Positions 23,928 through 36,006 of a DNA stretch of 64,000 bases are shown here, piece after piece. Source of the DNA: Euphorbia lathyris (Eukaryota; Streptophyta; Magnoliopsida; Malpighiales; Euphorbiaceae); assembly GCF_963576675.1 (NCBI RefSeq), contig NC_088911.1:89495256-89559255 (forward strand). The letters are read 5' to 3'. The notes beneath the pieces were generated by a model. It ran no database searches, had not been told where the DNA came from, and was given only the letters and a program-made list of their open reading frames with translations. Position 1 is the stretch's first letter; every line of letters starts with the position of its first letter. The position numbers were made by a program, and so were the translations under genes.

Positions 23928-24263
23928 GCCCCCACTATCAATTGCTATTGGGTTTCTGACTAAGTTTCCTCTAGGATTTCCCTAACATAAAATTAATGAT
24001 AGCAATTTCACTAATTTCCCTATGAACGTATTTGAATAATTAAAACAGTAAGTGAAAAGGTATGAAGGATTGAAGATATTTATAGCCAAAAAACTGGTTG
24101 TTAAAATACAGATGTCTCCAGACAATACAGATGTCTCCAGACATACAGATGTCTCTAGACATACAGATGTCTTATCTCTTAGACAAAATAAAATGCAGAT
24201 TTCCTTCTTATTCTTTCCATGTGGAATTTTCACAACACCAATATTAAAGACTAATATCTAACA
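23860..24263 (-). repeat. copia 5' LTR
   Basis: 404 bp, 7 differences from the 3' LTR. TATA box at the complement of 24077-24084; tandem U3 repeats at about 24106-24172. Confidence 0.93.
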
Positions 24264-25402
24264 TCTCTTTCCCTTTCTTCTTCTCACCATTTTTTTTCCT
24301 CCCATTCTCTCTTCGCTAATTTAGATTTAATCCATTTTCACTGCCACTGTAACCATAAATCCTCTATCTTCCTCGGTTGCTTCGATTTCCCTTCCTCGCC
24401 AACACTAAACTTCGGTTTGATCCTATCTACTATAAGGATGAAGAAGGAAAGTCTTCCCACCGATTTGGTTTCCTTTTTTTTCTTTGTTTGTTAATTTTAT
24501 TTTGGTTAGAGTTCATATATTTTACCAGATCACTTAATCTGTTTGAACTGCATCTATTCTCTATAATCTTTTTATTTCTACACTTTTCGGATTCAACAAG
24601 AGTAGAAACGGTAGATCTTATATGCAGTAGATCATTAGATCTGCATGGTTGTAAAAGAAATGACTCATATGCAAATGTTTGGAATGGTCTAAATGATGAA
24701 AATGGGATTGTAGCTGCTTCTATGCGGATTTGAATTACAAGAACCATATGTTTTATCTTTTGTTTGTGTTTGTTGTACCCTCTATGGTTTTTTTTGCTTT
24801 TTATAGTCATTTTCTTTCATTTGTGGATCTTGTACTGGCTTTACCTTTGTGTAGAGTTTTATTCCTTACTATTTTCATATTATACCTGTGATCTTCTCAT
24901 CTAATGTAATGATATAAGCATTTTCATAAAAAAAATATTTTATGATATTTTCAGTTTTAATTATTGATTCGGTTATTTTATATTTTCAATTCAGTTGATA
25001 TTTTATATATTCTTGGTTTCGACTATCAGTTTGATTAGTTTTTATATTATTTGTTTATCATATCAAACTGTAAAAAGTAGATAAAAATTATAACATATTA
25101 TGAATATTAATAAAAAAATTATTCTTAAACCTTAATTATAAGGAGTGGCAAAAACCATGATTTAAAATTAAGGGAGACAAAATATAAGGATTTAGATGGT
25201 ATTTGATAAAATTAAAAATTAAATATTAAAGAAATAAATAGTAAATTTTATGTGGTGAATATTTTAAATGTTAGAAATATTAAATAGTGTAACTGTTTGA
25301 TAAATACTAAAAATAAGTAATTAGTTTAAGAGAAAAATATAAAAATAAACCATATGGTTTAATCGATTTGCAAAAATAGTTCTCGTGGTTTAAAAGTTTG
25401 CA
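24264..25402. other. Intergenic DNA, no recognised gene
   Basis: Reading frames here (for example 24377-24733 plus) show no recognisable domain and look like chance ORFs in low-complexity DNA. The segment near 24760-24940 ends in an A-rich tract (ATAAAAAAAATA at 24927) after T-rich sequence and could be an old retroposon 3' end. From 25190 there are degenerate TTTGATAAA..AATTAAATATTAAA repeats also seen near 29051. Confidence 0.3.
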
Positions 25403-26449
25403 AACATGAGTTATATGCTTTATGCAATTTGCAATTAAAGGACTTGTGAGTAAATTTTTCAATGGCCTAATACATTACCAGCTCCCTGAACTTGTCCAAA
25501 ATAGTAGATTGGCTCCCTAAACTTTGCAAGTGTCTCATCAGCTCCCTAAACTTGCTTATTTCGTATCACCAGCTCCCTAAACTTGTCCATAAAAGTAGAT
25601 TAGCTCCCTGAACTTTGCAAGTGTCTCACCAACTCCCTAAACTTGTTTATTCTGTAACAACTAAATACAAAAACTTATTAAATCTAAATTCTAAAAATAC
25701 GTCTTCATCTATTCGAAAGGTAATTTTTTCACTTCTCATACCTTTCAACCTATTATAAGAGTTAGTGTTGCATGTTTGAGAGATTGAATGGATAAGGATC
25801 GAGAGTTAGTATTGTGGTTTTTGTATTTAGTTGTTACAGAATAAGCAAGTTTGGGGAGTTAGTGAGACACTTGCAAAGTTTAGAGAGCTAATCTACTTTT
25901 ATGGACAAGTTTAAGGAGCTGGTGATACGAAATAAGCAAGTTTAGGAAGCTGGTGAGACACTTGCAAAGTTCAGAGAGCCAATCTACTATTTTTGACAAG
26001 TTCAGGGAGCTGGTGGTGTATTAGACATTTTTCAATCAAACAATACTTGTAATTTAGTTAATTTGCAAAGTTAGACCTTGTATTTTGGATAATTAGGAAA
26101 ATTGATCTCTTTAATTGCTCTAGATAGCCATTTTAGGGTAAATAGTCATGACAATAAATTTTGATAGGATGACTGAGTTTGTAAACTTTACAAAGCACAT
26201 AACTCATTATTGCAAACGTTAAATCACATATGAAATGGAATGGAATGTCTTTGCAAATGAGCACACCACATGGTTTATTTTTATACTTTTCTTGAATTTA
26301 AAAATATTAGTTGATAATAGTCAACTTAAAAATTTAACCCTTTTTTTTATTTCAACTTATCAAAATAAATGAAATTTAACTTAATTGAATAACTTAAGTA
26401 ATTAACAAAAAAATTAGTTATCAAACACACTTAAACTAAAGAAGTGCTT
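25403..26449. repeat. Left copy of ~465-bp flanking repeat, split by a MITE
   Basis: Segments 25403-25463 and 26037-26449 together match 28320-28784 almost base for base. They start AACATGAGTTATATGC and end AAAGAAGTGCTT. The match ends exactly where the LINE begins (right) and starts exactly where the partner copy abuts the LINE 5' truncation, so the pair has the geometry of a very long target-site duplication. Confidence 0.75.
25464..26026. mobile_element. Mutator-type MITE with long inverted arms
   Basis: 563 bp with ~200-bp inverted arms starting GGCCTAATACATTACCAGC (right-end complement GTCTAATACACCACCAGC). They are flanked by a 10-bp duplication ATTTTTCAAT (25454-25463, 26027-26036). 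Long arms and a 9-10 bp duplication fit a MULE-derived MITE. Each arm contains a ~90-bp tandem duplication built on ACCAGCTCCCTAAACTTG. The matching copy at 28320-28784 lacks the element and shows the empty site. Confidence 0.85.
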
Positions 26450-28319
26450 TTAAAAAAAAACTTTTTATTAAATTAAATCAGCAGACAAAATGTCAATGAG
26501 AAAGGGTGGTGGACAAACCCACTCACCATAAACAGACATAGAACTAACAGCTTTTGTTAAACTATGTGCTGCTAGAGTCTCTGAACGTTTAACATAAGAG
26601 ATAGAACAATAGTTCATATCTCTTAAGAGATCACAACACTCACATACAACATCCGAAAGATAAGATAAATGAAGATCTAATGTTGAATTGCATGAACCAC
26701 TACCGGACAATCGAACTGAAACTCGACATGGCTGGGATTCTGATCCTTAACCCATGATAATGCCTCCCTGATTACAAGTGCTTCCGCAATATACGGTTCA
26801 ATAATATCCGCCAGTAGTCCTATTCGAGCAGTGAAACACCGGCCCTGGTGATCCCGTAGCAGAATCCCGACTGATGAGAAGTGGTCTGCAGCTTGGATGC
26901 CCGCATCAACATTACAAGTAAAACAGGTAGCCAAAGGTCACTACCATTTTGACGAAGCTACTGCTGCAGTATTGATGGGTATTGAGCGATAGACCTGAGC
27001 CGTTTGCCAAGCCTAATGATATAAAGTTGCTGAATTAAGGATTTCCTCGGGGCTATAGCTTTTGTCGTTCCATACCTTTTCATTCTGAGCTTTCCATAGA
27101 CTCCAACACACCACTGTAATAAAAAGCACAGTCTCCAACCGAGACACCCAAATAACTGTTAAACCATACAAAAAATCCAAAATAAGGTCCATTCTCTTAT
27201 CTTTAAAAAACAATTGCCAAACCCGAGCCGCTCTAGGGCAACTAATAAAAATGTGAGTCTCGTCTTCACTATAGGCACACTGCACAAGACAATAGTTAGG
27301 TAAGTTATTATGATGCAAAGTAATATTACTCGGGGATGGTAAGCATTTGGTAAGAATTCTCCACAAGCAGTTCTTAATTTTCGAGGCTACCTGTAGTTGC
27401 CATAGGACCTTCCAGTTAATATCATTTGAGCTGATGGGCACAGCAAGTGGTTGTTCAAGGCCTCGAAGGTATCTTCTTCGTACTATGTATTCCCCAGTAT
27501 TATTTCCACACCAGAACCAAGTATTGTTCTCCCTTCGTCTTCGAGGAATTGCTCGAATCAGCTGTGCATCCCACCTGTTGAAGCTACTATCGATAATAAC
27601 ACCTCTTCTTTCCCCATTTTCATCTAATAGATCATGCACCATTCCAGTTGGAAGAGCCTCATCCGCTATACTCGTCGGGAAAGGATTCATCGGGTCTGGA
27701 AGCCACTGACTGCTCCAGATAGGTGTGGTCTCTCCCGTACCTATTTTTCGTTGCAATCTAGTCATAAAGTACCCACCAGAATGCTCTGCCAGACAAATGA
27801 GGGATTATGTCCCAGTGGTGCCTGTAAAAAATCAATGTGAGGAAAATAGCGCGCCTTAAGCGTGCGAGTAACCAATGAGTTTGGATTTTGGATAATTCAC
27901 CAACTTTGTTTTGCCAATAGAGCCAAGTTAAACAAGTGAATATTATGAAAACCCACTCCACCACTTGCTTTCGGGTAACATAATTTCTCCCATGACTTCT
28001 AGTGAATGCCAAATGTAGATTGACCCGGGGAATTCCACCAAAACCTATTGAGCATTTTATTGACATCATCACAAAAACCCTTAGGCGTGAGAAAAATACT
28101 CATTATATTATGTGGGGATAGATTGAAGCACAGATTTGATTAATACTTCTTTTCAGGCTCGAGATAAAAAAAATTCTCCTTCCAGTTATTGATGCAATTC
28201 CATATTCTATCGGTCAAAAAGCTAAAGGATTACATTTTATTTCTACTGACAACAATTGGAGCCCCGAGATAACAACCCATATCCTCCACTTCAGTTACAC
28301 CAAGCTTCTAACTAACCTC
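26450..28319 (-). mobile_element. 5'-truncated L1-type LINE
   Basis: Contains the end of reverse transcriptase, the zf-RVT domain and RNase H, with an A-rich 3' end at 26450-26460 on the minus strand. It is truncated at about 28319 within RT. Both sides are bounded by copies of the same ~465-bp sequence. 5' truncation is normal for L1 insertion; a duplication this long is not. Confidence 0.82.
26468..28315 (-). pseudogene. LINE ORF2 fragment (RT end, zf-RVT, RNase H)
   Basis: Frames on the minus strand: RT C-terminal thumb region in pieces (about 28315-27758, with MLNRFWWNSPGQ-type reading), then an open frame 27765-27013. The latter carries WLPDPMNPF, GEYIVRRRY and the zf-RVT signature NYCLVQCAYSEDETHIFISCPRA. 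RNase H is split between 26934-26677 (VDAGIQAADHFSSVGILLRD, IAEALVIREAL) and 26710-26468 (YVKRSETLAAHSLTKAV), showing a frameshift near 26700. Non-functional. Confidence 0.85.
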
Positions 28320-28784
28320 AACATGAGTTATATGCTTTATGAAATTTGCAGTTAAAGGACTTGTGAGTAAATTTTCCAATCAAACAATACTTGTAGTTTA
28401 GTTAATTTGCAAAGTTAGACCTTATATTTAGGATAATTTGCAAAATTGATCTCTTTAATTGCTCTAGATAGCCCTTTTGGGGTAAATAGTCATGACAATA
28501 AATTTTGACGGGATGACTGAGTTTGTAAACTTCACAAAACACATAATTCATTGTTGCAAACGTTAAATCACATATGGAATGGAATGTCTTTGCAAATGAT
28601 CAAGTCACACGGTTTTTTTTTTACTTTTCTCGAATTTAAAAATTTTAGTTGATAATCGTCAATTTAAAAATTGAAGTTAAATATTTCAACTTATCAAAAT
28701 AAATAAAATTTAACTTAATTGAATAACTTAAGTACTTAACAAAAAAAAAAAGTTATCAAGCACGCTTAAACTAAAGAAGTGCTT
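28320..28784. repeat. Right copy of ~465-bp flanking repeat (empty-site copy)
   Basis: Matches 25403-25463 plus 26037-26449. It reads straight through GTAAATTTTCCAATCAAACAATAC, where the left copy carries the MITE. Confidence 0.78.
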
Positions 28785-29283
28785 ATTACATTAATTTAAG
28801 TGAATTTTTTGTTGTTAAATTGGGGCCTCTTATACAAAATAAAATTTTCTAGTAATATGGTGAACAAAGTCGAAAAATAAGTAAGAAAATATAGACTAAT
28901 TAAATTTAATAATAAAAATTATAATTAATATTTTATTTTCTTAATTTATTAAAAAAAATAAAGGGAAAACTTTCCTTTTTATCTTTTACGTGGCTTTGCC
29001 ACTTATAAGTTTAAGTTTTTCAATGTGGTTTAAGAGTATCCAAGACTAAGGTGTTGTTTGATAAAACTGAAAATTAAATGCTGAAAAAATAAGTACTAAA
29101 TATTATAAGTGTTTAAAATATTAAATGATGTAACTATTTGATAAATACTAAAAAATAAGCATTGAATATAAAAATATTAGTTATAATGTTTAACTTAAAA
29201 TGTTAAATTAAACATTATAAAAAAATAAAATATTAAGTTAAATATTTTGACTTATCAAAATAAGTGGTTTTTAACCTTTTTTT
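28785..29283. other. AT-rich DNA with MITE-like TTTGATAAA ends
   Basis: No gene. Between 29051 and 29277 are stretches such as GTTGTTTGATAAAACTGAAA and, inverted, TTTTGACTTATCAAAATAAG. They belong to a repeat family also seen at about 25190 and 26340-26430. Boundaries and superfamily are unclear. Confidence 0.35.
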
Positions 29284-29695
29284 TGAAATAATGTCAAGTT
29301 TTATTAACTTAAATCAGATGAAAGAATCTTGATAGGGAAAGGTGATGGACATGCCCACTCACCCCGAACAGACACGGAATTGACCACTTTTGCTAGAGCA
29401 TGGGTAGCCGAATTTGCTGAACGCTTAATAAAAAAGATAAAGCACATCTCTAAATCTCGTAATAAATGAATACAATAAAAAATAATGTCAACTAAATATG
29501 AAAGACCTTCTAAACACATCTGAATTGTATTAACTATAACGAGACAATCCGACTGAATTTGAATTTTCTCATTGGGGCGATGCATCTTAATCCAACTTAA
29601 AGCTTCTTTTATAGCCATGACCTCGGCTAGCTGAGGACTAAGATTTCCTTGAAAAGCTCACATCTTGGCTAGAATGCATTCTCCGGAGTGATTAC
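29284..29695 (-). pseudogene. LINE RNase H tail fragment
   Basis: Minus-strand frame 29618-29304 reads MAIKEALSWIK..IQSDCLVIVNTIQ..FIKRSANSATHALAKV, the RNase H tail of a plant L1. An in-frame stop lies upstream (about 29658) after GECILAKM. The 3' end has an A run (complement of 29277-29284). Truncated at about 29695. Related in sequence to the LINE at 26450-28319. Confidence 0.8.
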
Positions 29696-31190
29696 TTGAT
29701 GATGTCATTGATAGAAAAAGAATTTTTGACGCAAGAATTGAAAAGAAAAGAAAAAACTTGTCAAAAGACAAGACAACCCAAACTTGTCAGATGATAAGAC
29801 AATTCTTATATAAAATGGTTATGTGGCAAGAAAATGCAATGACTTCTACCAATCATTTTTACTGTAGATATACAAAGTCTTTATTAAACCATGTTTATAT
29901 AACTAGTTTTTGGCTCGTGTGATGCATGGATTCATCTTAAGTATATAAAATATTAAAATTTTATTGTAATTTAATAATTAAAATTAATGACACAAATGCG
30001 TTATTATTTCGTACCTTTTTGGTGTGGAATGGATCGGTTTGCGAGCGTGCTAGTAACTTTGTTGAAAAACTACAAAAAGAGCTAATAACTAAGATCTAAC
30101 TTCTAATCAAATGAATGCGTAAAAGGCTTAAAGGACATAAAATGCTTAAAGTTCGTAGTGGAACCTATAAGACTGGTTATGACTATACTAAGATGTTGCA
30201 AGAGAAAGAATCTAAAAAGAGAAACATGTACTTGAATTGAATTAAGATGTTTGTATCGATTGAAATGGAAGACTAGAGCTAGAGCTTACAAATTGAAAGT
30301 AAGATTCTAATGAACAAACTATGGCTGTAGAATAGCTAGAGTCCGTAATGTGAGAATTGTTTGAATTCCATTAAGGTTTGATTTGATTTGATTTCATTGT
30401 TGTTGAATTTGTTGAGTTGGATCCCTCTTCCTGCTGCCAAAACTTGTATTTATACAGTAAAAATAAGTTGGTAATTGTCCATCAAGTAAGTTCCACGTTT
30501 TAATGAGAAAGTTCCAATAAGTTCCGTAACTGCTCTCATCCACTAACTGTTTTTTGCTGCTGAATTATACTTTTCTGCTGTAAAAAATATGTTGGAAACT
30601 GCCCATCAAGTAAGTTCCACGTTTCAGCAAGTAAGTTCCACGTTTTAGTGAGAAAGTTCTGTAACTGCTCAGCAATGAAGTTCCATAACTGCTTTCCCTA
30701 ACTATCTCCTATTTTTGCTCCACTACTCCACTTTCTAACATCCACGAATATGTGCAACTCCAACCATTTATTTAATTGGTTAATTATCCAATTTAGTCAG
30801 AATAATTGGTAAATTACCATATCAGCCCAATACTTCTAATTTCTCACACATTTTGACACAAAATATATAATTGGCAAAATAATATCAAATCCAATCTAAA
30901 TTAAATTGCCTAATTGCCCCCAAACTCCATCAATTATTTTAATTCAGACCAAATTAAGTAGATTAATTACGAAATTGGCCTAAATCAAAATATGGGTGAA
31001 ACAGTTATCTAAATTAAATTTATTATTTTATTTTTGTATTTTCTTTAAATACTATATTATATTAAATTAGCTTGATTAATGAATATATGAGGTAGTTTCA
31101 ATTATCAGGTTGATTTAATTTTAGATAATTACAAAACACAAATATTTTGTTCCTTATTCTGCATTATCAATATATAGCGTTTGAGATGTC
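29696..31190. other. Non-coding; possible minus-strand LTR U3 with repeats
   Basis: No ORF of interest. At 30476-30690 the units AAGTAAGTTCCACGTTT and GAGAAAGTTC recur two to three times. On the minus strand these precede a TATA box (complement of 30447-30454, TATAAATA). A minus-strand TGTTAG start at 30740 would make this the U3 of an LTR. No matching 3' end, primer site or second LTR was found, so this is tentative. Confidence 0.35.
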
Positions 31191-33000
31191 ACGTCCGTGT
31201 CTAAATTTCTAGAATTTATATCTTGATATTAATATATATTATAATTATTGAGTATGTGATATTTATTTGGTGCTATAGGAAACGTTTGAGGTTAATTTGA
31301 TGGGTTTATGTGTAAATTAAAGTTTAGGGTAATTTTTAAAAGATTATATAAAGATGGAGGACCAAACTGGATATTTTCCAGATTTGGGATATATATCCCC
31401 AAATCTTCCCGTATGTGTGATCATCTTCTTTTCTTTTCTTTTTATTTTTCTTTCTTCTACATCTTCATCTTCTATCCAACCGCATCTCCATCGTTTCTTC
31501 GATTTATGGAGTTTCGGCTGACCGAATTAATCGAAATTTAAACCATAGCATCCTCACGCATAGTCCTAAGTTTTAGCCGAAGAGTTGTTGAGTTTCGGAA
31601 GTGTTTGGAAGGAAAACGTCTTAAACAGAATTTAGAGGAGAATCGAAAGTGTTTGGGTGTGTTTTCTTCAATTAGTAGCCAATGTAAGTAACTACCAACT
31701 ATATTTTGAGTTTTATGTATATAGATATATGTATAATCAAAGAATTTTCAGAAATTGATATCTTAGGATTTATATAGAAATTTTGTAAAATTGGAGTTTT
31801 TCACGGTCTTGCTTTTCATTGTGAAATTATAGCTCAAATGAAGCTATTGACTATACTTATATGTGAATTTCATATTTTACTTGGTTATCTTGATTTGAGG
31901 TTTCGTTTGGTTGATTAACTTTGGAATTTTTATTGATTGATGGTATATAAGATTGATATTTTAGAGAACAGAAAAATTGTGAGCTTGATTATGAACAAGT
32001 GAAGTATATACATATATGTTTTTGGTTTCAATATATATATATATATGGAATAAAATATTTGGTATCTATTAAGAGTAGTCCGGTTGGGTGGTTTCGAATC
32101 TAAAGACCATATTTAGTGAGAAATATGGCCTGTGTACACAGTCTGAAGACCTATCGGGTATGACAGTGAAGTGTCAGGTATGACCATATGGGATAGGCAA
32201 TGTTAAAGAGACGTCTCGTGTATGTTGTGAATTATGATGGAAATATAAGGGGATGAACTCAAGAATGGATACAACATTTTAAGTTTTTGGTTTTTGGTTT
32301 AGTACCTTGATTATATTATGAACTTAAGGTTTGAGTATATTTTATAAGGTTTTGATTAAATCTTTTATAAATGTATATATGTAGCTATGTTAAGTAAAAT
32401 TGATTTCTATAGTTGATAGTTTCTTATTGAGATGTTTGTCTCATTTTTTCCAAATGTTTTTAACATTTTTAGGCGAAGAAGTGCAAGGTACCGAGAGGGG
32501 TACTCGATCCTAGGGCGAGGTTCGGTTACGGCTACGAGATTCAAGTCGTCTCTAGGGTATTGTATCCATTTTGTTTATGTATATATATGTTGATAGGTTT
32601 AAGGATACTTGTATAACTTGTTTTTGGTAGTGTCCTTTTATTTGGTGATTAGTGTATAGAAAGATTGCTAAGAAATGTACTTCTAATTGCTTCTGTGTTG
32701 GAGTAATCTTGTTGTAACCTTGATTAGTTATTTGGTATGCTATGTGTGTGTGTATATATACATATATATATATAATTAGCTGAAGTTGAGAACTTGTGGA
32801 ATGGTGTGATATGTGATATGAGTAAGTCATAACTTTGAGCTAGAGATAATAGAGAATTGTCTATATAGGTGCTGCGAAAAAATTAGATTCGTATCTGAAC
32901 CTTGTGATGCATTTTTCGACCAGATATAGGCAGAATCTGTTATGGAGTATCAAATGAAAGTTCTTTATTTTTGTCTTACGTTTCCACGGTTTTTTGAATC
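31191..33000 (+). repeat. LTR-like region (chromovirus type), partial
   Basis: Starts near TGTCACGTCCGTGTCTAAAT (about 31187). It contains leader-like CT-rich sequence (31430-31520) and a hairpin motif CCTATCGGGTATGACAG..GGGATAGG (about 32151-32197). Further on is a conserved-looking block AGGTACCGAGAGGGGTACTCG (about 32487). These resemble long plant chromovirus LTRs. No coding region follows and the right end is uncertain, so it is called a probable solo or broken LTR. Confidence 0.4.
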
Positions 33001-33154
33001 ACCTTAATCGGACTCCGTATGAAGAAGTTAGGTTATAAACAACATATGTTGGTCATTTTAGCTATAAACCAGAATTTGGTTGTTTATATTCTTAATTCTC
33101 TTTGGTTTGATTTTTCTCTTTATTTGAGAGACACTACTACTGGTTTATATAATA

Positions 33155-33898
33155 CTCCCTCCGGTCCATATTATTTGTCAGTGAGAGAAAAATTTTCTTG
33201 TTCCATATTATTTGTCAGTTTAGGTTTTCTATGTGAATTTTTTTATTTTACCCCTAATAATGGTTTAAGCACTAATTACTCCAACATAACTCATTCAGCT
33301 TTTTGGGTAGTATTTCAAGAACAATATCTTTAATTTTAGACATAGAAAAACGTAGGAATATGAAGGGTTAAAGTTATCAATTTCTATATAGGCATTTCGT
33401 GATTTTTACTTGTGTCCATAATGATTTTTTTTGGCTGGACTAGTTCTTATATAGGCACCAATATTTCATAATTTTAGAATAAAAATTTTGGTGGGAATGA
33501 AAATTTTGGTGGGAAACTTTGGCGGAAGAATGAAATTTTTGTTGAAAATTTGAAAAATAAAAATGAATCTTCATGAATTTTTTTTGGAGTGATTGTATTT
33601 TGGCATACTTACTAAACAAGTAAACATACGTGTGAAAATGCTCTCCATAATTTGAGAATTCAATTTTTAAATGACTCCTCTAAAAATGTGCAAACAAATG
33701 GCAGCATTTAATCATTTTTCATTGTTAAAGATAAAGATAGTCCAAGGGTCTCTCTTTATGGCAGGATATGGTTTCAATTTCAGATGCTTAATTAGTAAGG
33801 GTATTCTAGTCCATTTTACATAAATTTAATGCAAACTAATCATTTTCTTAATATGTGTGTTTTTGTCAAATGTGACAAATAATATGGACCGGAGGGAG
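33155..33898. mobile_element. Tc1/mariner (Stowaway-like) non-autonomous element
   Basis: The TIRs are CTCCCTCCGGTCCATATTAT at 33155 and, inverted, ATAATATGGACCGGAGGGAG ending at 33898. They are flanked by TA dinucleotides (33153-33154, 33899-33900). CTCCCTCC ends with a TA duplication are diagnostic of Stowaway/mariner. At 744 bp it is longer than most Stowaway MITEs. It has no transposase ORF. Confidence 0.9.
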
Positions 33899-34430
33899 TA
33901 AGTCAGTGGTAATGTCTCATCGTCTTATCTGATCTTATTTTAGGTCGTGTTTGACATGAGACACTTCAGATAATTTTCTATGAATTAACCATACCGTCTC
34001 AAACCAATCGAAAATCACATAAAGGAATATATGATCACCATAGGTCAAGTAACTTGAGTAAAAACCAAAAAGAAGGTGATGAGTAAAAATCATAACAAAG
34101 TAGAAATTAATAAAAAAAATGTGATAAACGCAAAAAGAAGCTATGAGCAATCATGTAAAGGACAAACACTAACAAAATATATGTTCAAATGTTTTTAAAA
34201 TATATATAAACCCAAGATTAATAATTATAGACCCTGTAATAATAATAGTCTCCTTGAATAATAGTTTAGTTTTCCTGATGGAATTCAATTGTTTGATGTT
34301 TGAGTTAATTACAAAGAATATAAAGAAAATTTCAACTTTTCATCCATAATATTCAATCATTAATAAATAGGACTCCCAAGAATAGGCAAAATCGTAATTT
34401 AAATAATTATTAAGAGAAATGCCTGATGCA
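33899..34430. other. Intergenic DNA, nothing recognised
   Basis: AT-rich; the minus-strand frame 34150-33935 has no domain. Confidence 0.4.
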
Positions 34431-36006
34431 AAAGCTACACCTTTACCATTCTCTAAACGTTTCAGAAAGATTGGGCAATTTCTCTTAAAGTGACATTCCA
34501 TTCCACATTGGAAACATCCCTGCTTAACAGCACCTTAAGTTGTGTTGAGGCTTTTGGCCTCACAAATGATGGACTTGTATTAGTGGTCTTTTGAACTTTC
34601 TTTTTCTTCTTTTTAGGTTGGGTCTTACCCTTCCTCTAGGATTCATAACATGGATCAGATGCTAGACTCTATCTACCAATGCAGGCGTCTTCCTAGGACT
34701 TAAGGATGGAACTTGAGCAATCCTCGATGAACGGAGCTTCGGAGGTGTCTTCAATGGAGGAGGTGGAGAGGATTTCTCAAGGTGGAAGCTAGGGTTTTTA
34801 CAAAGATAAAAGATATCTAATTTACAATTGAAAAGTTCTATTTATAGATGCGGTTCGGGCCCTCTTTCTGACCTAATTCGTATCCTTTTCAGGTGGGAAG
34901 TCGTGGGGTCAATCGTGACTTCGTGGGGCCGAGAATCAGTCTTTTGACTAATTCTCGCAAGGCAGCTCGCCAAGCTGGGCACCAGCTCGGCGAGCTGGCC
35001 TTGCACAGGACAGTTCGCCCGAACTGGCCCCTGAGGGCCAGCTCGACGCGAGCTGGCCATGCCGGCTCGCCCGAGAAGGCCCTTGAGGGCCAGCTCTCCA
35101 AGGGCCAGCTCGGCCGAGCTGACATAGCCAGCTCGCCGAGCTGGCCCCTTAAAGGCCTGCTCGACGGGCTGGCCCCTTAAAGGCCTGCTCGACGGGCTGG
35201 CAACGCCAGCTCGCCGATCTAGCCTCAAGGCCATTTCGACGAGCGGGAATGCCCAGAACGCCTTGTTCGACTGCCCGATGTCCCGAAACGCAACTTTCAC
35301 CCGAACTCGTTCCTGCTTTAGCCTGCACATGCACGAAAACTCCAAATAACATTAGTTATGTTGCCACTATCACAACGTCATCTTTCTTTTTATCTAGGTC
35401 CACCACATTCGGTTGGTGAACAACCAGATTCTACAGCAACTGAGCCAAAGTACACTCCACTTTGTTTAAATGGAAGTTTGAAACAAAACCTCCATATGAA
35501 CGTGGGAGTGAAGAAAGCACAAGATCAATTTGGAGTTCGTGAGCCATTGCAAAATCCAAATTTTTTAAAGAGTGGATTAAATGGATCATTTCTCCAACAT
35601 GATCAGAAACATTTTGGCTTTCTTTCATCTTCATCCTAAAGAGCTTACTTGATATCTTATATCTAATAGTCCTACTGGTCTCACCATACAGGTCTTTTAA
35701 GCCCGATAAGATTTCATAAGATGTTGCTATATTCTCATAATGCTTCTGTAATTCATTATCCATAGAAGCAATAATATAACATTTGGCCTGGGTATCATCA
35801 TCTACCAATTTATCATATGCCTCATGTAAAGCCTTTTCTACATCCTCTTTAGGGCATGCAGATTTAGGCTTTAGAATTACATATAATAAACGTTGCTGAG
35901 TTAACACAACCTTAAGGTTTCTCAGCCAGTCCACATAATTCGGCCATGTGTGCTTATTACGGTCTAATATCGATTGGAGAGGTGTTGATAACATGTTTGG
36001 AATCAA
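34431..36006 (-). pseudogene. copia gag, split by an LTR-like insertion
   Basis: The N-terminal part (36006-35431, MIPNMLSTPLQSILDRNKH, then WPNYVDWLRNLKVVL and YKISSKLFRMKM) is a UBN2-type copia Gag. An in-frame stop at 35431 is followed by a short in-frame tail to about 35353. The same gag resumes on the far side of a GC-rich insertion with a Lys-rich stretch (about 34640-34590) and the knuckle CFQCGMECHFKRNC (about 34490-34530), partly out of frame. No protease or polymerase follows. Confidence 0.78.
34680..35351 (-). repeat. LTR-like insertion with CTCGGCGAG palindrome array
   Basis: On the minus strand this begins TGTTATTTGGAG (35351), passes through a GC-rich palindrome array, and then a TATA box CTATAAATAG (complement of about 34838-34848). 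A CT-rich leader with AAACCCTAG follows. Palindromes include CCAGCTCGGCGAGCTGG (34982-34998), variants at 35036-35058 and 35104-35123, and AGCCAGCTCGCCGAGCTGGC (from 35126). This is the layout of an Athila/Tat LTR U3. The left boundary and target duplication are not resolved. Confidence 0.5.

Larger units (their letters stand above)
19446..24263 (-). mobile_element. Ty1/copia retrotransposon, young, internally deleted
   Basis: Two 404-bp LTRs (3' LTR 19446-19849; 5' LTR 23860-24263) begin TGTTAG and end CTAACA. They are flanked by a 5-bp duplication TCTCT (19441-19445, 24264-24268). By eye the LTRs differ at 7 sites (about 1.7%), so the insertion is recent. A purine tract (minus-strand AAGTGGGGGAT) abuts the 3' LTR. 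The order gag, protease, integrase, RT, RNase H is copia-type. Gag is frameshifted and the first half of RT is missing, so it is not autonomous. Confidence 0.95.

Noticed and set aside
24377..24733. 118-aa plus-strand ORF
   Set aside because: No recognisable domain, low-complexity Phe/Leu-rich; an overlapping minus-strand ORF of similar size suggests chance.
32032..32770. Short TA/TG tracts as regulatory elements
   Set aside because: Simple microsatellite-like AT repeats without supporting context.
34960..35220. CRISPR-like array
   Set aside because: Units are irregular palindromes without uniform spacers, in a plant LTR with a TATA box; not a CRISPR.
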